A DNA stretch of 64,000 nt, from NCBI GenBank assembly GCA_963855995.1, contig OY979718.1:35975059-36039058 (forward strand), written 5' to 3'. Below, one piece after another: positions 9,480-23,600 of this stretch (positions are counted from its first letter, which is position 1; each line of letters begins with the position of its first letter). The translations under genes were made by a program, and so were the position numbers. The notes beneath the pieces were generated by a model. The model was not told the DNA's origin. It searched no databases and saw nothing but the letters and a program-made list of their open reading frames with translations. This DNA is from Muricea muricata. Lineage: Eukaryota; Cnidaria; Anthozoa; Malacalcyonacea; Plexauridae.

Positions 9480-10690
9480 ATTGTAATATATTTTGTCATT
9501 TTGTCTGGTCTGTTGTGTTCGAAAAGTCGTTTCTGTAAGGATCGGTTTGGCCAATGTAGGTTTCGCAACAGCCGGGACAAGTTACTTCATATACAACTTT
9601 ATACTTAGATAATTTTGGCATTTTGTCTTTATTGGACAGGAAATACGACAGTTTTTTGGTGTTGTAAATCACGATGAACTTAACCGTTTAGATTGCGTGG
9701 TAGTTTCTTTAGGCATTTTTGACTAAACTTTCTCTTTGCCTGCCAAGGTAAGGAAACGAAGCCAAATTTTAGGTCTAGCATAATTTTTTTTCAGAAATGT
9801 TATTTCGAGTTGAGCAGGTATTTGATGGTTTGTTTTTTAATTTTGAAATTAGTCTAATCTTCTAGTTGAACTTCTAATCGTGCGTGGAAAGCCTTTCCAA
9901 GACATAAATAATTTTAGTTTCCGGACTTGGTTTTCAAACAGACAATTGTTGCTGCACAATTTGAGCGCTCGGTGGTACAGTGATTTTACCCATGCAGTTT
10001 TGCGCGAAAAAGATCCAAAACTAAGAAAGTTTGTGTATTGACCAGTGTGTGTAGGCTTGTAGTAAACATCCGTGTTATTTTTAGAGATCAAAATATCTAA
10101 AAAGTGGATTATGCCATAATCATATCATATCATATCCACCAGGATAACATTTGATGGTTCCTGATGTGATTAAATCCGTGACAACAAGTTTCTCAAATTC
10201 AGAGAGGATTATGTTGACTTAGACTGGTCCTAATGCAGATCCCATAGAAACGCCGTTTGTTGTTTGTTCAAAAACAGTGCTATTATTGAACGAAAATGCG
10301 GTCTTGGTGCATGAGTCTAAAATATGTTTTTTCAGAGACCTTTTAGAAAGAGTTGTAGAGATAAGGTTTTGTTTAAAAACACGATCAAGAATAATTTGAA
10401 CAGTCCTTTCTGGTGGAACGTTAGTAAACAAGGAAACTACATCAAATGAGACAAGGCGATATCTTTGTGTAAAAAGCTCGTTAGGTATTGATTTTAAATC
10501 TGACACCGCATGAAATGAATCGCGAAGTGTGTATTCATTGTGGGCTAATGGTTCAATAATTCCGCAAGAAATTTGCCTACATTATAGTGTGGTGTACCGG
10601 TTGTGTCAATGATTGGTCTAAATTGTGGCGTGTTCTCGTAGTGTTAATTTGTGCATGACCAAAGACCTGACTGGAGTTTGTTTATCTTCT
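9480..10690 (-). pseudogene. Penelope-like element: reverse transcriptase and GIY-YIG endonuclease, broken
   Basis: Reading down the minus strand, 10570-10640 gives RPIIDTTGTPHYNVGK. The frame 10219-10506 gives 'RLVSFDVVSLFTNVPPERT' and 'DSCTKTAFSFNN' ending 'GVSMGSALGPV', the A and B reverse-transcriptase motifs of Penelope-like elements. The frame 9849-10091 gives 'DVYYKPTHTGQYTNF' and 'FMSWKGFPR', the thumb/linker region. Near 9540-9600 'VTCPGCCETYIGQT' marks the GIY-YIG nuclease. The catalytic-Asp (C motif) region between the open frames is lost or frame-broken. The gene is split by frameshifts and stops, so it is a relic. Confidence 0.85.
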
Positions 10691-11683
10691 GCCATTTTTG
10701 TCCATCATGATTTAGTCATTTCACATGCAAAATTATGACTTATAGTATTGTTACAATAACATATATGGTTCATTTTATTTCTAACCAATAATATTCTTGA
10801 ATTTTTAGACCTATATTGCAAGTTCTGGTGCCTTCAAGTGCCTTCAAAACAAACACTGGTGATGGAAAATATTTAAAAGGTCTATATTTTTATAACTTGT
10901 TTAAGTATGAAATGATTTGAAAATTGTATGCTTACTTGTGACAAGTGGCAGTGCCAATTTAATGACCACAACGAATGAGCAATGTCAGTATCAGTTGATT
11001 CAAAATATTTGTATTGTTGCTGGTACCAGCTATAGATTTTATCCCAATTGAAGAGAAACAAAACTTCATGCTGCCACAAATCATGGGAAGACAAATCTCA
11101 TTTTCAAAACATTTTCCATTTAAAGCAAGTCAAAAATGATAAACTGTGTTTGTTTTGAAAAAAATCATATTGCATCTTGTAGTATGGTAATGTGTTTCAG
11201 ATGTTCAGTCTGGATTTTTCAGTCTGGATAAAGCTATTTCTTCAAATGTTTGTATAAATTTTAATTAAGTTCTTTGTCAGAACATGCATGCCCTACCTTT
11301 TATTTTCTTCAAAAGACTCAGACGTCAAAAGCAATAATATTTAACTGTAATGATACGAAAACAGAAACAACAAAGCATAACGGTTTGTCATTATTTGCCT
11401 TTGCCATATTAGTGTGTTTGTCTTAGAAGATTGAGATGGTTTTTTAAGAAACCAAAATATTTTATTACGATTTTAAATATTTTTGGTATTGTCTTATTCC
11501 AATAATTTGTACCTTTTCTGTGCTGACACAGTTTACATTTCAGAACTTGTTTATCAAAATGAATTAAAGAAAAATATTAATTTGGTTTACTTGATCTACC
11601 TTCTCAATCGTCTTCTGTTTTATATGAATTTATACTGTTCAAAATGTTTATTTGAAAATCACAAAATCGATTCTTTAACTGCT
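10691..11683. other. Non-coding stretch, nothing recognised
   Basis: AT-rich sequence without supported exons, inverted ends or tandem structure. The 70-codon minus frame at 10882-11094 has no recognisable features. Confidence 0.45.
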
Positions 11684-12008
<325 letters not shown>

Positions 12009-14080
12009 AGGTTTGAGCTAACCCAAGAAAGTTTTTTTTATTTGCCCAATGCTAATCACTAAACTATGGGTTTTTACTGGGTACTCTGGTTCCATTCACA
12101 GAGAAAGTTAAGGTTAGGTTGGGCCCATAATAATTGACTAACGCTGTTGCCAGGGATTCTTCTGGCAAAACTAAGTAAATCAAACCTGGTGATTTCTTCA
12201 GTAAATTGAAAAGAAAAACTAAATTGTTTTGCATAATTTGTTATTTTGAGACTCTTTTACACACTAAACTATTATTTAGACCTTTTGCGCTACAAAATAA
12301 TTTAAACATGCAAAAAACCAACAAACCTTGTGATTTTAAATAAACATTTTGAAGCGTTTAAACAAATATTTGCTAAAATTACTGGGAAAGTAGGATTTGT
12401 TTGAATTTGAGTTGAACTGAAGCAGCAAGACCTGATTTTGCATTGATGACAAAACTTGCCACACAATCAAAAGGAAAGATCTTCTTAAGGAAGTGAGCAG
12501 TGTTGCAATTATTAATCATAAAAAATGAGCAGCCAATCTGTATCTGATTTACAAATGCGAGCTACTTGGAATATGAAAACGTCCCGGTATTTCAAAGTTT
12601 TAAAATTACAATATATTTCTTTAATTGATTTTCGTTTTCACTTTATACTGACTTATGTTTATGGGAATTTTGTCTTGTTAGGCAATTGAAATAAACTTTC
12701 AACAATGCATTAATTAGTTTGCTTCAGTTTAACTTTACTTTCAAAAGTTCCACTCATAATGATATAAGAAAACAGGTTTACATGGCTTTTGAACATGGTC
12801 TTTTCAACAAGTAAGTAAAGATAAATCTATGCTTCAAATAAGTGCGTTTTTTACCCGACAACAATAATTTTTAGTCTAAATTGGTCCGTGAATTTCCCAA
12901 CAACCAATAATTGTTTGAAACATTTGATGTACTTGAAATTTTGTTGCTTGATTCATTCAACATTTCAGTATAACTGGGTTATATTTGTTCATTTGAGTAA
13001 TTCAAATGGCAAAGACATTTCAAGATTTAAAAATAGTCCATAAGCAATTGAAAAAAGCTTGTCTTTGTGTAAAAAAGTATGTCATTGTTTAAAAAGCTAA
13101 TAAAAATATCACTGTTACATTGACATTTTAAGACTTGTTCAATCATTGCTAAAATATAATGGAAATGACATTATGGTTGAGAGGTTTATTTGTAGAGCTT
13201 CATTTTTATTGAAAAATAGGCTTAGAACAAACGAAAATAAGAAATTGAATTTTTCAAAATAAAGTGCTTTTGTATCAACGTGATTAAATATATGCTGTTT
13301 CAAGTAGACGTAAAATCTCTTAGACTTAGAAAAACACAAAATAATTAGAACATTTTCGACTTAAACGTCATCTACTTTACAGTTTTGCTAAATCCAAGTT
13401 CGTTTATATATTTTAAATTTAATATTGTCAACAACAACGTCGTCTCTATCTAGGTTAAATTGTTGTCAGGTTAAAAACACCATGAGAGAATTATATGGCT
13501 TTAAGATTTCATAAAGATTCACTTCAAAACAGATTCAAAACAACCTCACTTTTTACGTTAGAAGTATTTTCATTGCAAGAAGTTTATAGAATAATGTCAA
13601 AATGTCAAGGCTCTTTAAAGATAATTATTTTAATTTTTGTGACATTTGCAAAAATTTAATTCGTGGGATTCACTCCAAAAGACAAGTCTTATTTTTTAAT
13701 AAACATGATTTGTTTGTCTTATTTCATCTTAAAGCCATTTATTTTTTCTAATTGTGAAACAACTCTGTAATGTTTCTTCATCAAAGTTACTATAGAGTTG
13801 TATCATATATCTTGAAGTATAAATGTATATCTTGAAAACTTGAATTAAAACCAAGTTCTTTAGCTTTGTGTTTATTCACTTGTGTTCATTCACTTTTGTT
13901 GAGCGCAATGTCAGTCGTTTTTCTTTCTGCCATGTTCTGTTTTCTTCTATTGTTATTTGAATAAGTACAAGTTTGTGATAGTTAGTCTATTTTTATTGTT
14001 GTTCAAATTGTAATCTGTACAAATTCTTTTCAATAAATTGTTTACAAATTTACATGTGCCCCCCTTTTAATTAAAAATTC
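12009..14080. other. Long AT-rich non-coding stretch
   Basis: About 2 kb without a credible exon, domain or repeat end. Many poly-T and poly-A runs occur. The longest frame is 66 codons (13139-13339, minus) and resembles nothing known. Confidence 0.45.
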
Positions 14081-14127
14081 AATTCCCATGGGAATTGAGA
14101 AATTGAATAAAAAAAATCCCCCTACCC

Positions 14128-14240
14128 CGGCCAGCTCCCCAAGTGCTACTTCCACCTAAGTAGAAGTACTTATACATGTAGTATAAGTATTTCTACTTAA
14201 TTACAGTGGAAGTAGCGCTCGGAGAGCTGGCCGGAGTAGC
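14128..14240. repeat. Palindromic hairpin element
   Basis: 'ctaccccggccagctcccca' followed by 'gtgctacttccacc' on the left pairs with 'gtggaagtagcgctc', 'gagagctggccggagtag' on the right. The inner part 'aagtagaagtacttatac' also pairs with 'gtataagtatttctactt', giving a stem of about 50 bases around 'atgta'. Just outside, 14256-14300 forms a second hairpin ('gagaagaccaactttgcaa' against 'ttgctaagttgatcttctc'). Probably a small palindromic MITE. Confidence 0.7.
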
Positions 14241-14329
14241 CGGCGAAGAGAAGACCAACTTTGCAAATGCTAATGCAAATTGCTAAGTTGATCTTCTCCA
14301 GAGAGCAGCCGCGCATACCTAACAAATTA

Positions 14330-15593
14330 AAACAAGCAACGTTAGTGAGTTAAGTACTTAGCATGCAAATTTGATTCCCAGAGCCAAAATGACAAGTGCC
14401 CCCCGCTGATCCTACCAACTTCCTACCTGCCTCAGTTCTAAGCTGTCTTCCTCGGTCCTAAACTCCTGCATTCCATTCGTTACCCTCACATTCCTTACCA
14501 TCGCACAGTCACTCACAGTTGATAAACCCACATGCACCACCACCACCCCGACTGCCACCCAAATACGAAAATTAAAAGAATTAAAATTTTGGTAAAGTAT
14601 GCTATGCCTACTGAATTTTATTTATTCGGATATTTTAGGCCAAACAGAAACATCAAAGATCCATAGACAAACAGGTAAACTGCCTGCTTACTTTTGCCTT
14701 ACTTTGTCAGAAAATACAAAACTTATCCAGCATTTTGTTACTATAAACCAGCAGTTTATATGTTCCTAACAATATCAATTTTAAAAAAAATTCTAGACCA
14801 AGCTTGTTGAAACTTATCGGTTTTGTTGGAAACAATTATTGATTTTGGTTTTTTAACATACTTCTACAATTTTAATTCCTTTAATAAGCCTATAACCCCA
14901 TGCAACTTACACTCGGCGCACACCCTCGCATTCCATACATTTAGCTAATAAATTACGTTATAAACAAAAAAGCAAAATAAAAAATAAATTACGTTATCTC
15001 TAGCTACTTAAACCCACCTAATCTGAGTTTTTGATCGAGTTTCAATGTGAAAACCTTAGCTGAAAGGGCATGGGCTTTGTGTTGTGTTAACTGGTCGAAG
15101 CAAATAGAAACCTAATCCTTACCAATGCCTGAGGCTGGGTGAAATAAGCATGAAGATACAAAGAGTATAAATTACTTTGATTTGAAAGTCTTTAAAAGGT
15201 GAAACGTAACTGAAGTTTTTTTTTCATAACTTATCTATTGGTTTAGAGTGCAATTCAAGGACGGTACAGCTAGGTACAGTACAAATAGATCGAAATATGT
15301 TAAGACTTTACCGTAATTTTCATACTTATTTAACCGAAACACCTTCATTTGCATGGTACAACGCAGCTGCTCTCAAACCCCTTGCGTAATTTGCTCTAGT
15401 GCACAAAAACATGGATTAATTGTTCCATTGTTCGTGCTTGATAAAACAAACCCGAAAGCACCAAGATACTTATCATATTTAAGTCAAAGAGGATTCTCAT
15501 TATAAATTTAAGTCTCGAACATGAATTACCTTGAAAACAAAGCAAGCTGTATTCCCATGGGAATTTAAAATGAGCAAAAAAATATAATGAATA
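14330..15593. other. Non-coding stretch, nothing recognised
   Basis: No exon or transposon ends recognised. A C-rich patch at 14400-14560 has no open frame of note. The palindrome 'attcccatgggaattt' at 15551 echoes 'aattcccatgggaatt' at 14080. Confidence 0.45.
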
Positions 15594-16095
15594 CAGGGTG
15601 TCCCAGAAAACCCCAAAACTATTGAAAATGATCTATTGTTAGAATTTCAATGCCTAGCACTAAATTGAACCCGTGAGTGGATAAACTGTTGACATAACCG
15701 TCATAATTAATAGTAATACTCAGTGTTAACCATTTTTATGCCAGACAAAAAAACTAAACCTACGAGTGCATATTAAAAATGCAATCAAATTTTATGCATG
15801 GGTTATTTTAGCCTATTCAATTTAGTTTTTATCAATATTACCTACAGGTATAAGTTTTTTCAGCCGGGAAAATGACGACATCAAACAAACTAACAAGATA
15901 GTATTGTTTTCATTTTTTCTAAGCCTGACTTGCTTTTAGAGTTTAGAGAAAACAATTTACAAATGTAAATTCCCATGAGCAAAACAAACGTACTTTACAA
16001 AGATATTTTAATTTTTTTAACAAGTGCTAGGGCATTCAAATGTTAACAATAGGTGATTTCAATATATAATTTTTGGGGGTTTTTGGGACACCCTG
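15594..16095. mobile_element. MITE with TA duplication (mariner-like ends)
   Basis: The ends are inverted: 'cagggtgtcccagaaaaccc' at 15594 and 'gggtttttgggacaccctg' ending at 16095. TA lies directly outside both (15592-15593 and 16096-16097), the Tc1/mariner target rule. The pairing extends inwards ('gaaaatgatctattgttaga' against a diverged complement near 16040-16062; 'caatgcctagcact' against 'agtgctagggcattc'). The 502-base body has no open frame. Confidence 0.75.
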
Positions 16096-16097
16096 TA

Positions 16098-18930
16098 CAT
16101 ACTTATTTTCATGCACACATGTATGGTAAATTAAACTAAGAAACAAAGAAATAGTATAGTAATTCCCCTGGGAATTTAATCTGATTATGACACAATACTT
16201 CTATTCAACGTTGTCTCTTGTTTTCTTTTTTTTTTCAACCAGAAACAATTTTGTCAGTGAGAAAATATAATCCTAATCCCCTCTTTGATCTCTTAATAAT
16301 AAGTATCTTGTTCTGTACTAACTTGTAAATTTCCACTACTTTCTATTCCAATGTCACGTCTTCTCATTCTTGAATATTGTTATTGTTTGTGGGTCAATGT
16401 CATACAGGGTCGTTCATTATGATCTTTTTCTTTTACGTTTCTTCACATCTCATTGCCTTTTCAAAAAAAAGAATCAATCAGATCACAACTACGATAAATT
16501 ACAAGCTATGCTATTGTAAAAATATATGTACAGAAGTGGAAAGGTTGTACTCAGGGGGCGGAGCACGCGTGTCATTGTCGCTTAAGGTAATCTTCCACTC
16601 AAAATTTGCAATCTTTTCCATTTAGAAAATATAGAAACCGAGTCACTACACTGTTTTTAATAATATCCGCTTAGTTTTAATCAATATCTTTAAATGGGAT
16701 AAAGATTTTACCTTGATTTACATAAACTTTAAGTTTCATTTTGTAACCAAACATCATTTATATCTTTGAGGTTATGAAAGAATACAAACGTTTTCATCCA
16801 GACATTTTACTAGTATGATAAAGCTTCACATCCGATCTGTATCGGATCTGCAACCTCTAGGGTTTGTAAATCGATCAGCTGCCCATGCTTTATTTGTTAT
16901 AAAAATGTTGACCAGTATAGATAATTAGTTTTAGTATAATTTCTTTAGTAAATAATGGTTTTCGAGCATTTTGATTGGTTGCCTGACTGGTAAATATGAG
17001 GCATTATTTACTGGTTGGCATTTTTTTCAAAATGGCCGCCAGTGAAAGTGGTTTTTATGTTTTATACTTTTGTCAAAATTAAGAAAAGCTGAGCAATACA
17101 ACGTTTAGGGATAGGGTGATATTTTCTAAAATGGGGGGGGGGGGGCAAAAACTAAACTGCCCAATATTTTTTACCTAATGCCCGATTTTAGTTTGCCGAT
17201 TTTATCAGGAAATTAGTGGTCACCACCATAGGTATCTCGTATACACTAGATGGCGCATCCCACGCTGTGGACAGGCGAAAATTGAAGCCGGATCGCAGGC
17301 GCTGGTCGTTCCCACAGAGTTGACAAGGAGCATGATAATTTGTGTGTTTTTTATTGCGGAAATGGACAAAGTTGACAACAAGTCCTCTTTTATGCATCTA
17401 AAAAGTTTTTAATACACAAATGCAGAAAAGTATAGAGTTTTCTGTAGCATTTTTTGATGAGTGGGAACGACCAATATGGCCGCCGTCTATTGTTTTGATG
17501 GGATACCGCTGAGAGTTGCCACAGATGCATGAACTGTAGCCCTGGACTGGTCTTTCAATGTTGCATTCTCTAGTTGGAAACCAAAACACAAAATTCGAAC
17601 TTGAACTGAGAAGGAAATGGAGAGCGACAAAAGCGTACCCGGTAAAGTGAGTACAAACAACACACACCTAGTCAATAGTCGAACGCGCTTGTTTTATGGG
17701 CTAAATCTAATTATAGTTGCAATAATTCGAACTAAGTTTCAAAGATGAATCCTGTACGACGTAATGGTTTAGAGCAAGTCAAACGTCACTTTTGTCATGC
17801 GCTAAAAGTAATGCATAAAGTGCCCTAGTTTCTTTTTTCCCGATCATCCTAAATACTTCACGATAAACTGTTGTATACATTTAGATCGACATATTAAGTT
17901 CGCTCGATTGTCGAACTCAATTGTATTAGGTTCGGCGCATGAAAAAAACGACGCTCGATTGAAGTCTTATCAATAAACCTACATTCACTCTATCTTTCGA
18001 TCGTTGTGGCTTCCATTTGGTTGAGGCATCGTCATGCTGTCTGCATGGTTTCATCATGTTGGCGCTCTCTCTCTGTCTTTTAATACATAGAACATCACGT
18101 CGGTCCATCAGGTAACAAGCTCACTCATATCCAGTCGACCATCATAAAATAAAAAGAAAATTCTTATGTTACAAAACATTAATTCAGAATACTTATATTG
18201 CAAACTAAAATTTAGTTTCCAGTATTTCAGAATACGGTTCCTAAACCGATATTTGATTGTGAATGACTTTGACAAACCGTACATTGCGATCTTGACATTT
18301 TGTGATGGACACGATTAGTAATTCACTTCTTTCTTATCTTGTTCTGTCCTTGCTTTATGCACTGAATTTTTTTGCTTGGAATCCTTTCAAAAGATAAATA
18401 ATTATAGCATTTTACATAAGTATTACAGAAGACTAAGTAATTATTATAGGCGTGGAATATGAGAGGATTATCAAAGGATAAAACTTCAAGAGGACGAAAA
18501 TTCATGAACAAACTATATTGGACAAACTACGTATCAGTGAACTGTATAACATAGGAAACCAACTAAAAATGTCTCCCAAAATGTCCTCGGTTTTCAAAAT
18601 TTAGGTTACTCTGTCTCATTACGTGGCGACAAATGGTAATGAATAGCACATGGTGTTCTGTTCAGGATAAGATCATTCATGCATGCGAGATATGTGGTAA
18701 TATTTTAAGTTATTTGCTGGATAGCGTGATCCATTCATGCGGAATGTTGCGAGACAAAGGTCAAGGAAGGCAAAGTGTCTTTGTACGTTTTCATTAAAGT
18801 CGAGCAACACCCCAGGTACATGGATGACGCTATCCTGCCAAGAAAATTATCTAGTAATTGATTTATACAACAACAATGTCAATGAAACACAAGTCAACGC
18901 CAGGGAATTTAAATTTCTGTTGTAGGATTG
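16098..18930. other. Long stretch without a recognised gene
   Basis: About 2.8 kb. Frames of 60-89 codons on the minus strand between 17188 and 18108 have no recognisable domain and no matching splice sites that I can build on. There is a G homopolymer near 17133-17146. I see no transposon ends. Confidence 0.4.
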
Positions 18931-18939
18931 TGTGATCTG

Positions 18940-19165
18940 GCACACTAATGTCCAAGTAGCGCAATCTTCAGAGCAAGCGCCTGTCACCTCTGAGGTCGTG
19001 GGTTCAATCCCCACCTCAAACTTGTGACATCCATGTGAGGAGTCAATCAACGCTCTGCCGACAGTCGTTGCTCCGGGTACTCCGTTTTCGAAATGTTGAA
19101 AGGGTGGTTGGAATTGTAAAATCAGGTAAAATATCAGCAACTTATTAGTGCTGCTAGGGCTAGGT
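18940..19165 (+). repeat. tRNA-derived SINE
   Basis: A tRNA-like head has 'gtccaagtagcgcaatcttc' in the A-box region and an almost perfect B box 'gtcgtgggttcaatccccac' at 19000-19019. It is followed by a body with 'aacgctctgccgacagtcgt' and 'tgctccgggtactccgtttt', a core shared by SINEs of many marine invertebrates, and a 3' end near 'ctagggctaggtaa'. It overlaps short meaningless frames. A similar core phrase appears alone near 40850. Confidence 0.75.
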
Positions 19166-19170
19166 AACAA

Positions 19171-20690
19171 CGAGGCGAAATTAAAATGAGTCGTGTTTCA
19201 CTGTAGTTATTATATAAATGTAATTGTCAAACTGAATGAATAATTCTCCTGTAACTACGACAAATGAACAACCTACAAGTATTGGATGGATAGTGAGAGA
19301 AAGAAGGGCGCAAACAGGATAAAGATGGAATTTGGTGACGAAAGGGCATGCTACTCTAGAAGGGGTAATTTGAGTAAGAAGTGTGTGAAAAGATAAAAAT
19401 TGAATTGAAATCAGGAGGTATTACCCTGAGAGGGCTAGTGTAAGAAATAAAGGGTTAAGCAGAAGATTGGATTAGAGAAAAAGGAAGGGGGGGGGGGTTG
19501 ATGTCGAAATTAAACGAGGGCCTGAAGTGCAAGGATCAAGGAATTCAGATTTACATGTAGTTCAAATGACACTATATGATGTCAGTTGTTAACATTGGTC
19601 TAACATAATAAATTCTCATTTGACCCTAGCTAAGAATTCCTATTAAATTTGAACTTGAAATCTGAAATTCCCATTTCCCGTATAGAGTGCAGTGTATCAG
19701 TGCACACAAAAAGTTTTAAAGAAAACGTAACAGCAGAAAGAATGAAAGTAAGTTACTATAAATTCCCATAAAAAGAAAGTACTTTAGAGACATGTTTTTC
19801 ATGTTAATGGCAAAGCCGTTACGTCACTGACAGTTTTTTTTGGGGGGGGGGGTTAGAATTCAGATGATGAAATATTTAGTAATATTTGGTTTTCTTACCA
19901 TCTCGGATGCTTTTGAATCTCCTTTTTGGACGTCGGATTCTCGTTATCACATTTGTCTCGTGGTTGTCTTCCAGTATCTCTGGATTATATAAAATGTAGG
20001 CAATGTTTTAGGTATGAAAAATTAGAAACTTTCAACCAACTGAAAATATCTGTCTGACAAAATTAATGCCAAATCGTTAGTCCGAACTAGTTGTACAGCT
20101 AAAAGACGCAGACTTGAGATGCAAATTATCTTACCTCGAAATTAAAAGTTCTGTTTAATTAAGTGACCAGTTTTCCATTTCGAACGGTTCTCTTACGCCC
20201 AGCTAGAGAAAGCTAGAGAAATCGAAAGTTCGAAACTGAGTTATATTATTACATTAAAGTGATTTTTATTTGATTACAGAAAATTGAGATTGCGACCTGG
20301 TATGCAGGCCGGATTTTTATCAAAAAGGTAACATTTAATGACTAAAACACCTACCATTTGAATACGCAGAATAATAAAGAATACTAGAATACCAATATTG
20401 TTGATGCCCAGCTTCACTAGAACGATTTTAGTTGCATTGATTTTAGGAGAAGAAGACGACGCCATCTTGATTTTAAATTCGTCCGGCAACACGTTATGTT
20501 TCTTCTCAATTTTTGCGCCAATTCTTCGTCATTTTGGTTCGATTTTCATCCACATAGCTTCTGTGAGGCTTTTTTGTTATTTCTGCGTAGTAAATCCGTA
20601 TTTGTTCTCCTTGAGTAAGGTATTTTCAAGACCCGTTGCTTGGACATTCCTCATCGTGGCAGACATATATTTTCACGAAGCTTCTTCTTG
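19171..20690. other. Non-coding stretch beside the large palindrome
   Basis: No supported gene. Two G homopolymers lie near 19489 and 19843. The frames 20274-20492 (minus) and 20398-20709 (plus) overlap each other and resemble nothing known. The last ~200 bases show weak inverted similarity to 24840-25060, so the palindrome may extend outwards in diverged form. Confidence 0.4.
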
Positions 20691-20699
20691 GACCACCAG

Positions 20700-23600
20700 C
20701 AGCAAATGACGTCAGATAACCATTGTCCGCCAGCAAATACCCGTATGTATAATCTTTGATGTTCTTTGTACGAAGCTCAAAGTAAGATTTTATTGCGAGA
20801 ATAAAGTGCTTTTGCCATCATTTTTTAGTCAGATGATTCTCCAATTTCGTTACTTCTAATTTACTTACTTATTTCGCAAAAGAAACGTCGGTAAGGGGCG
20901 TTTTTATAATTTTTTTTTATTTGCATGCTGATGAACAAGGAAAGACCCGTTTAAGTTTTTATTTGCAAACATCTTTCCCTCCGTGGCCGAGACGTAAAGA
21001 GAACTGTCTTTCCGATTCTCCCCATCGTTTGACTTTGATTTTGGGTGGTTCGTCGACAGGCCAAGTCCAACTTAAAATTCTTCACTCGCTCAGTTGGGCA
21101 GACCGGTCGACGATCCACCCAAAACTCAAGTCAAAGCTGGGTGTGGAGTACAGGAAAACACTAGGCAGTACCGCGAGGTCAAGGAGGCAAACGTTATTTG
21201 CCTAGTGTTTTTAACTAATATTTAAGCAAATTTCCTTAACTTGACTGTTGGGGACTGACCTGTAGGGTTGGTGCTTTGAAGACTTCTCGTCGTTATTTCC
21301 CTTCGTTTAAGAAGACAAGTTGTCTTCGTCAAGAAATAACGACGAGAAGACTTCAAGGCACCATTAAACCACTACACTGTAAAACTACAACTACAGTGTA
21401 GTGGTTGACTAAACCACTACACTGCGCCAAATACGTATGACAGACTTCTTCCCAAAGCTTACGGTACAGAAGTATGGATGCGCAATGATGCGCAAACACT
21501 TTAGAGCCTTTAAAAATAGTGTTTTCTTTCAGCAAAGTGTTGAAGACGACAACGCTTACTAAATCAAAGCCGTGTAGTCATGTTTTAAGTTGTTTGGCTA
21601 TGTTTTATAGCAAGGTCTTTGCAAGAAGCGAATCCGAAGTTTGCTTCAACATTCCGTGTGCCTTTCTTCTTTCTTCATCGCGCTTTATGTGCCATTGTGT
21701 TCAGTGTCCTTGATAAGGAGTCATTTATTAATGGCCTTGGGTTTAATTCCCAAACACTGAATGGTTGTCTTCAGCTCTTTCAATTATGAGATAACATTGC
21801 AATAAGATGGCACTACGTTGTCGCGCTGTAACCAATTTGTCAACACGTAACTCACGCCGCAACAACGACAAACGTAAAGTTAAATAAATAGATCGTGCAC
21901 TTCAATTTATATCATTCAATGGTTATATACACTGCGACTCACGATATTACTTGTATGAGATATTTATGCCGTACGTATTCAAAATGAGCATTGTTATTCA
22001 TTTAAACTTACGAGAATCAAAACAAAGTTGTGAGAAGATCTTTACCATGTTGATATTTGATGTTAGTCACATGGCTGAAAAAATATGGCGTTGTTCCATA
22101 TTTGAGGCGGACCACGCTATTAGTTTTAAAAATATGATAACACGACAGGACGTCGTTTTTAACTTAATTGGAAGTAGAAACGAAATTCTTCAACCAAAAA
22201 CAGCATAGGTAACAACAAGACAATGTTTTAGCTAGAAAATAAACGAACTTGGTGTCATAGTTGAAGGATTTTTCAAAGATGACGTGGAACGGTGGAAAAG
22301 AGGGATTCTGGACTTCTAAAATGGATAAGAATGGGAGGTATTAGGCGTTTGAAGGAGAACTGTTCGTAAATTATCATGATCAACGTCTATCAGCATTTTG
22401 AGAAAGTTTGCTTTGCCATATATCTTCAAAACTAGCAATGATGGATTCCTGGTAAGCAATAATAATTCTAAAAGTACCTCCACTGGTGTTGTGGAATAAA
22501 CGCTTGGCACTGGATTGTGGCGAAAAAATGCTTGAGGGCACAACAGGTCGAAACCGACAAGACAGACAAGTCGAGATCAACATGATAATTCCCTAATGCT
22601 GGAAAAGGAACTTCTGATGAAAGGTTTTAGGTACCTGCCAATAAAGAAGTGGTAGAACGATCATTTAGATCCGTTTATTAGCAACCAACATGTCTTCATA
22701 TGTGCCAAAATGTGCAAAAGAGATCTCTGATCCCTATTTCCGCTGTTACCCGCAGAACTCGTTTACTTTAGAACTTTTTTGTTGACTTCTTAGCCTCGCT
22801 GGTCACATACCATCATTGAATATCAATAATCAAACCCATGCATGCATTTTCCAAGCTTTATCATGCTGGTTTCGTCTGGCCGTCAAAAGTACAAACTTCT
22901 GTTGTGCTCTTAAGCATATTTTTGCCTCAATCCAGTGCTAAACGTTCATTCCACGACACTAGTGGAGGTACTTTTAGAATTATTATTGCTTACCAGGAAT
23001 CCATCATTGCTAGTTTTGAAGATATATGGCAAAGCAAACTTTCTCAAAATGCTGATAGACGTTGATCATGATAATTTACGAACAGTTCTCCTTCAAACAC
23101 CTAATACCCCCCACTCTTATCCATTTTAGAAATCCAAAATCCCTCTTTTCCACCGTTCCACATAATCTTTGAAAAATCCTTCAACTATGACACCAAGTTC
23201 GTTTATTTTCTAGCTAAAACATTCTCTTATTGTTACCTATGCTGTTTTTGGTTAAAGAATCTCGTTTTCACTTCCAATTAAGTTAAGAACGACGTCTTAT
23301 CGTGTTATCATATTTTTAAAACTAATAGCGTGGTCCGCCTGAAATATGGAACAGCGCCATATTTTTTCAGTCATGTGACTAACATCAAATATCAACATCG
23401 TAAAGATCTTCTCACAACTTTGTTTTGATGTTCGTAAGTTTTAATGAATGGCAATGCTCATTTTGAATACGTACGGCATAAATATCTCATACAAGTAATA
23501 TCGTGAGTCGCACTGTACAAGCTGTGAGCGTCAAGCTTTCTCGTGGATAGGAAACTATTTTACTGAAGAGTAATAGGTTTGTTTTAAGACAACGACATGC

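Noticed and set aside
20274..20709. Overlapping frames on both strands at the edge of the palindrome
   Set aside because: They are mutually antisense, hydrophobic, and resemble no known protein.
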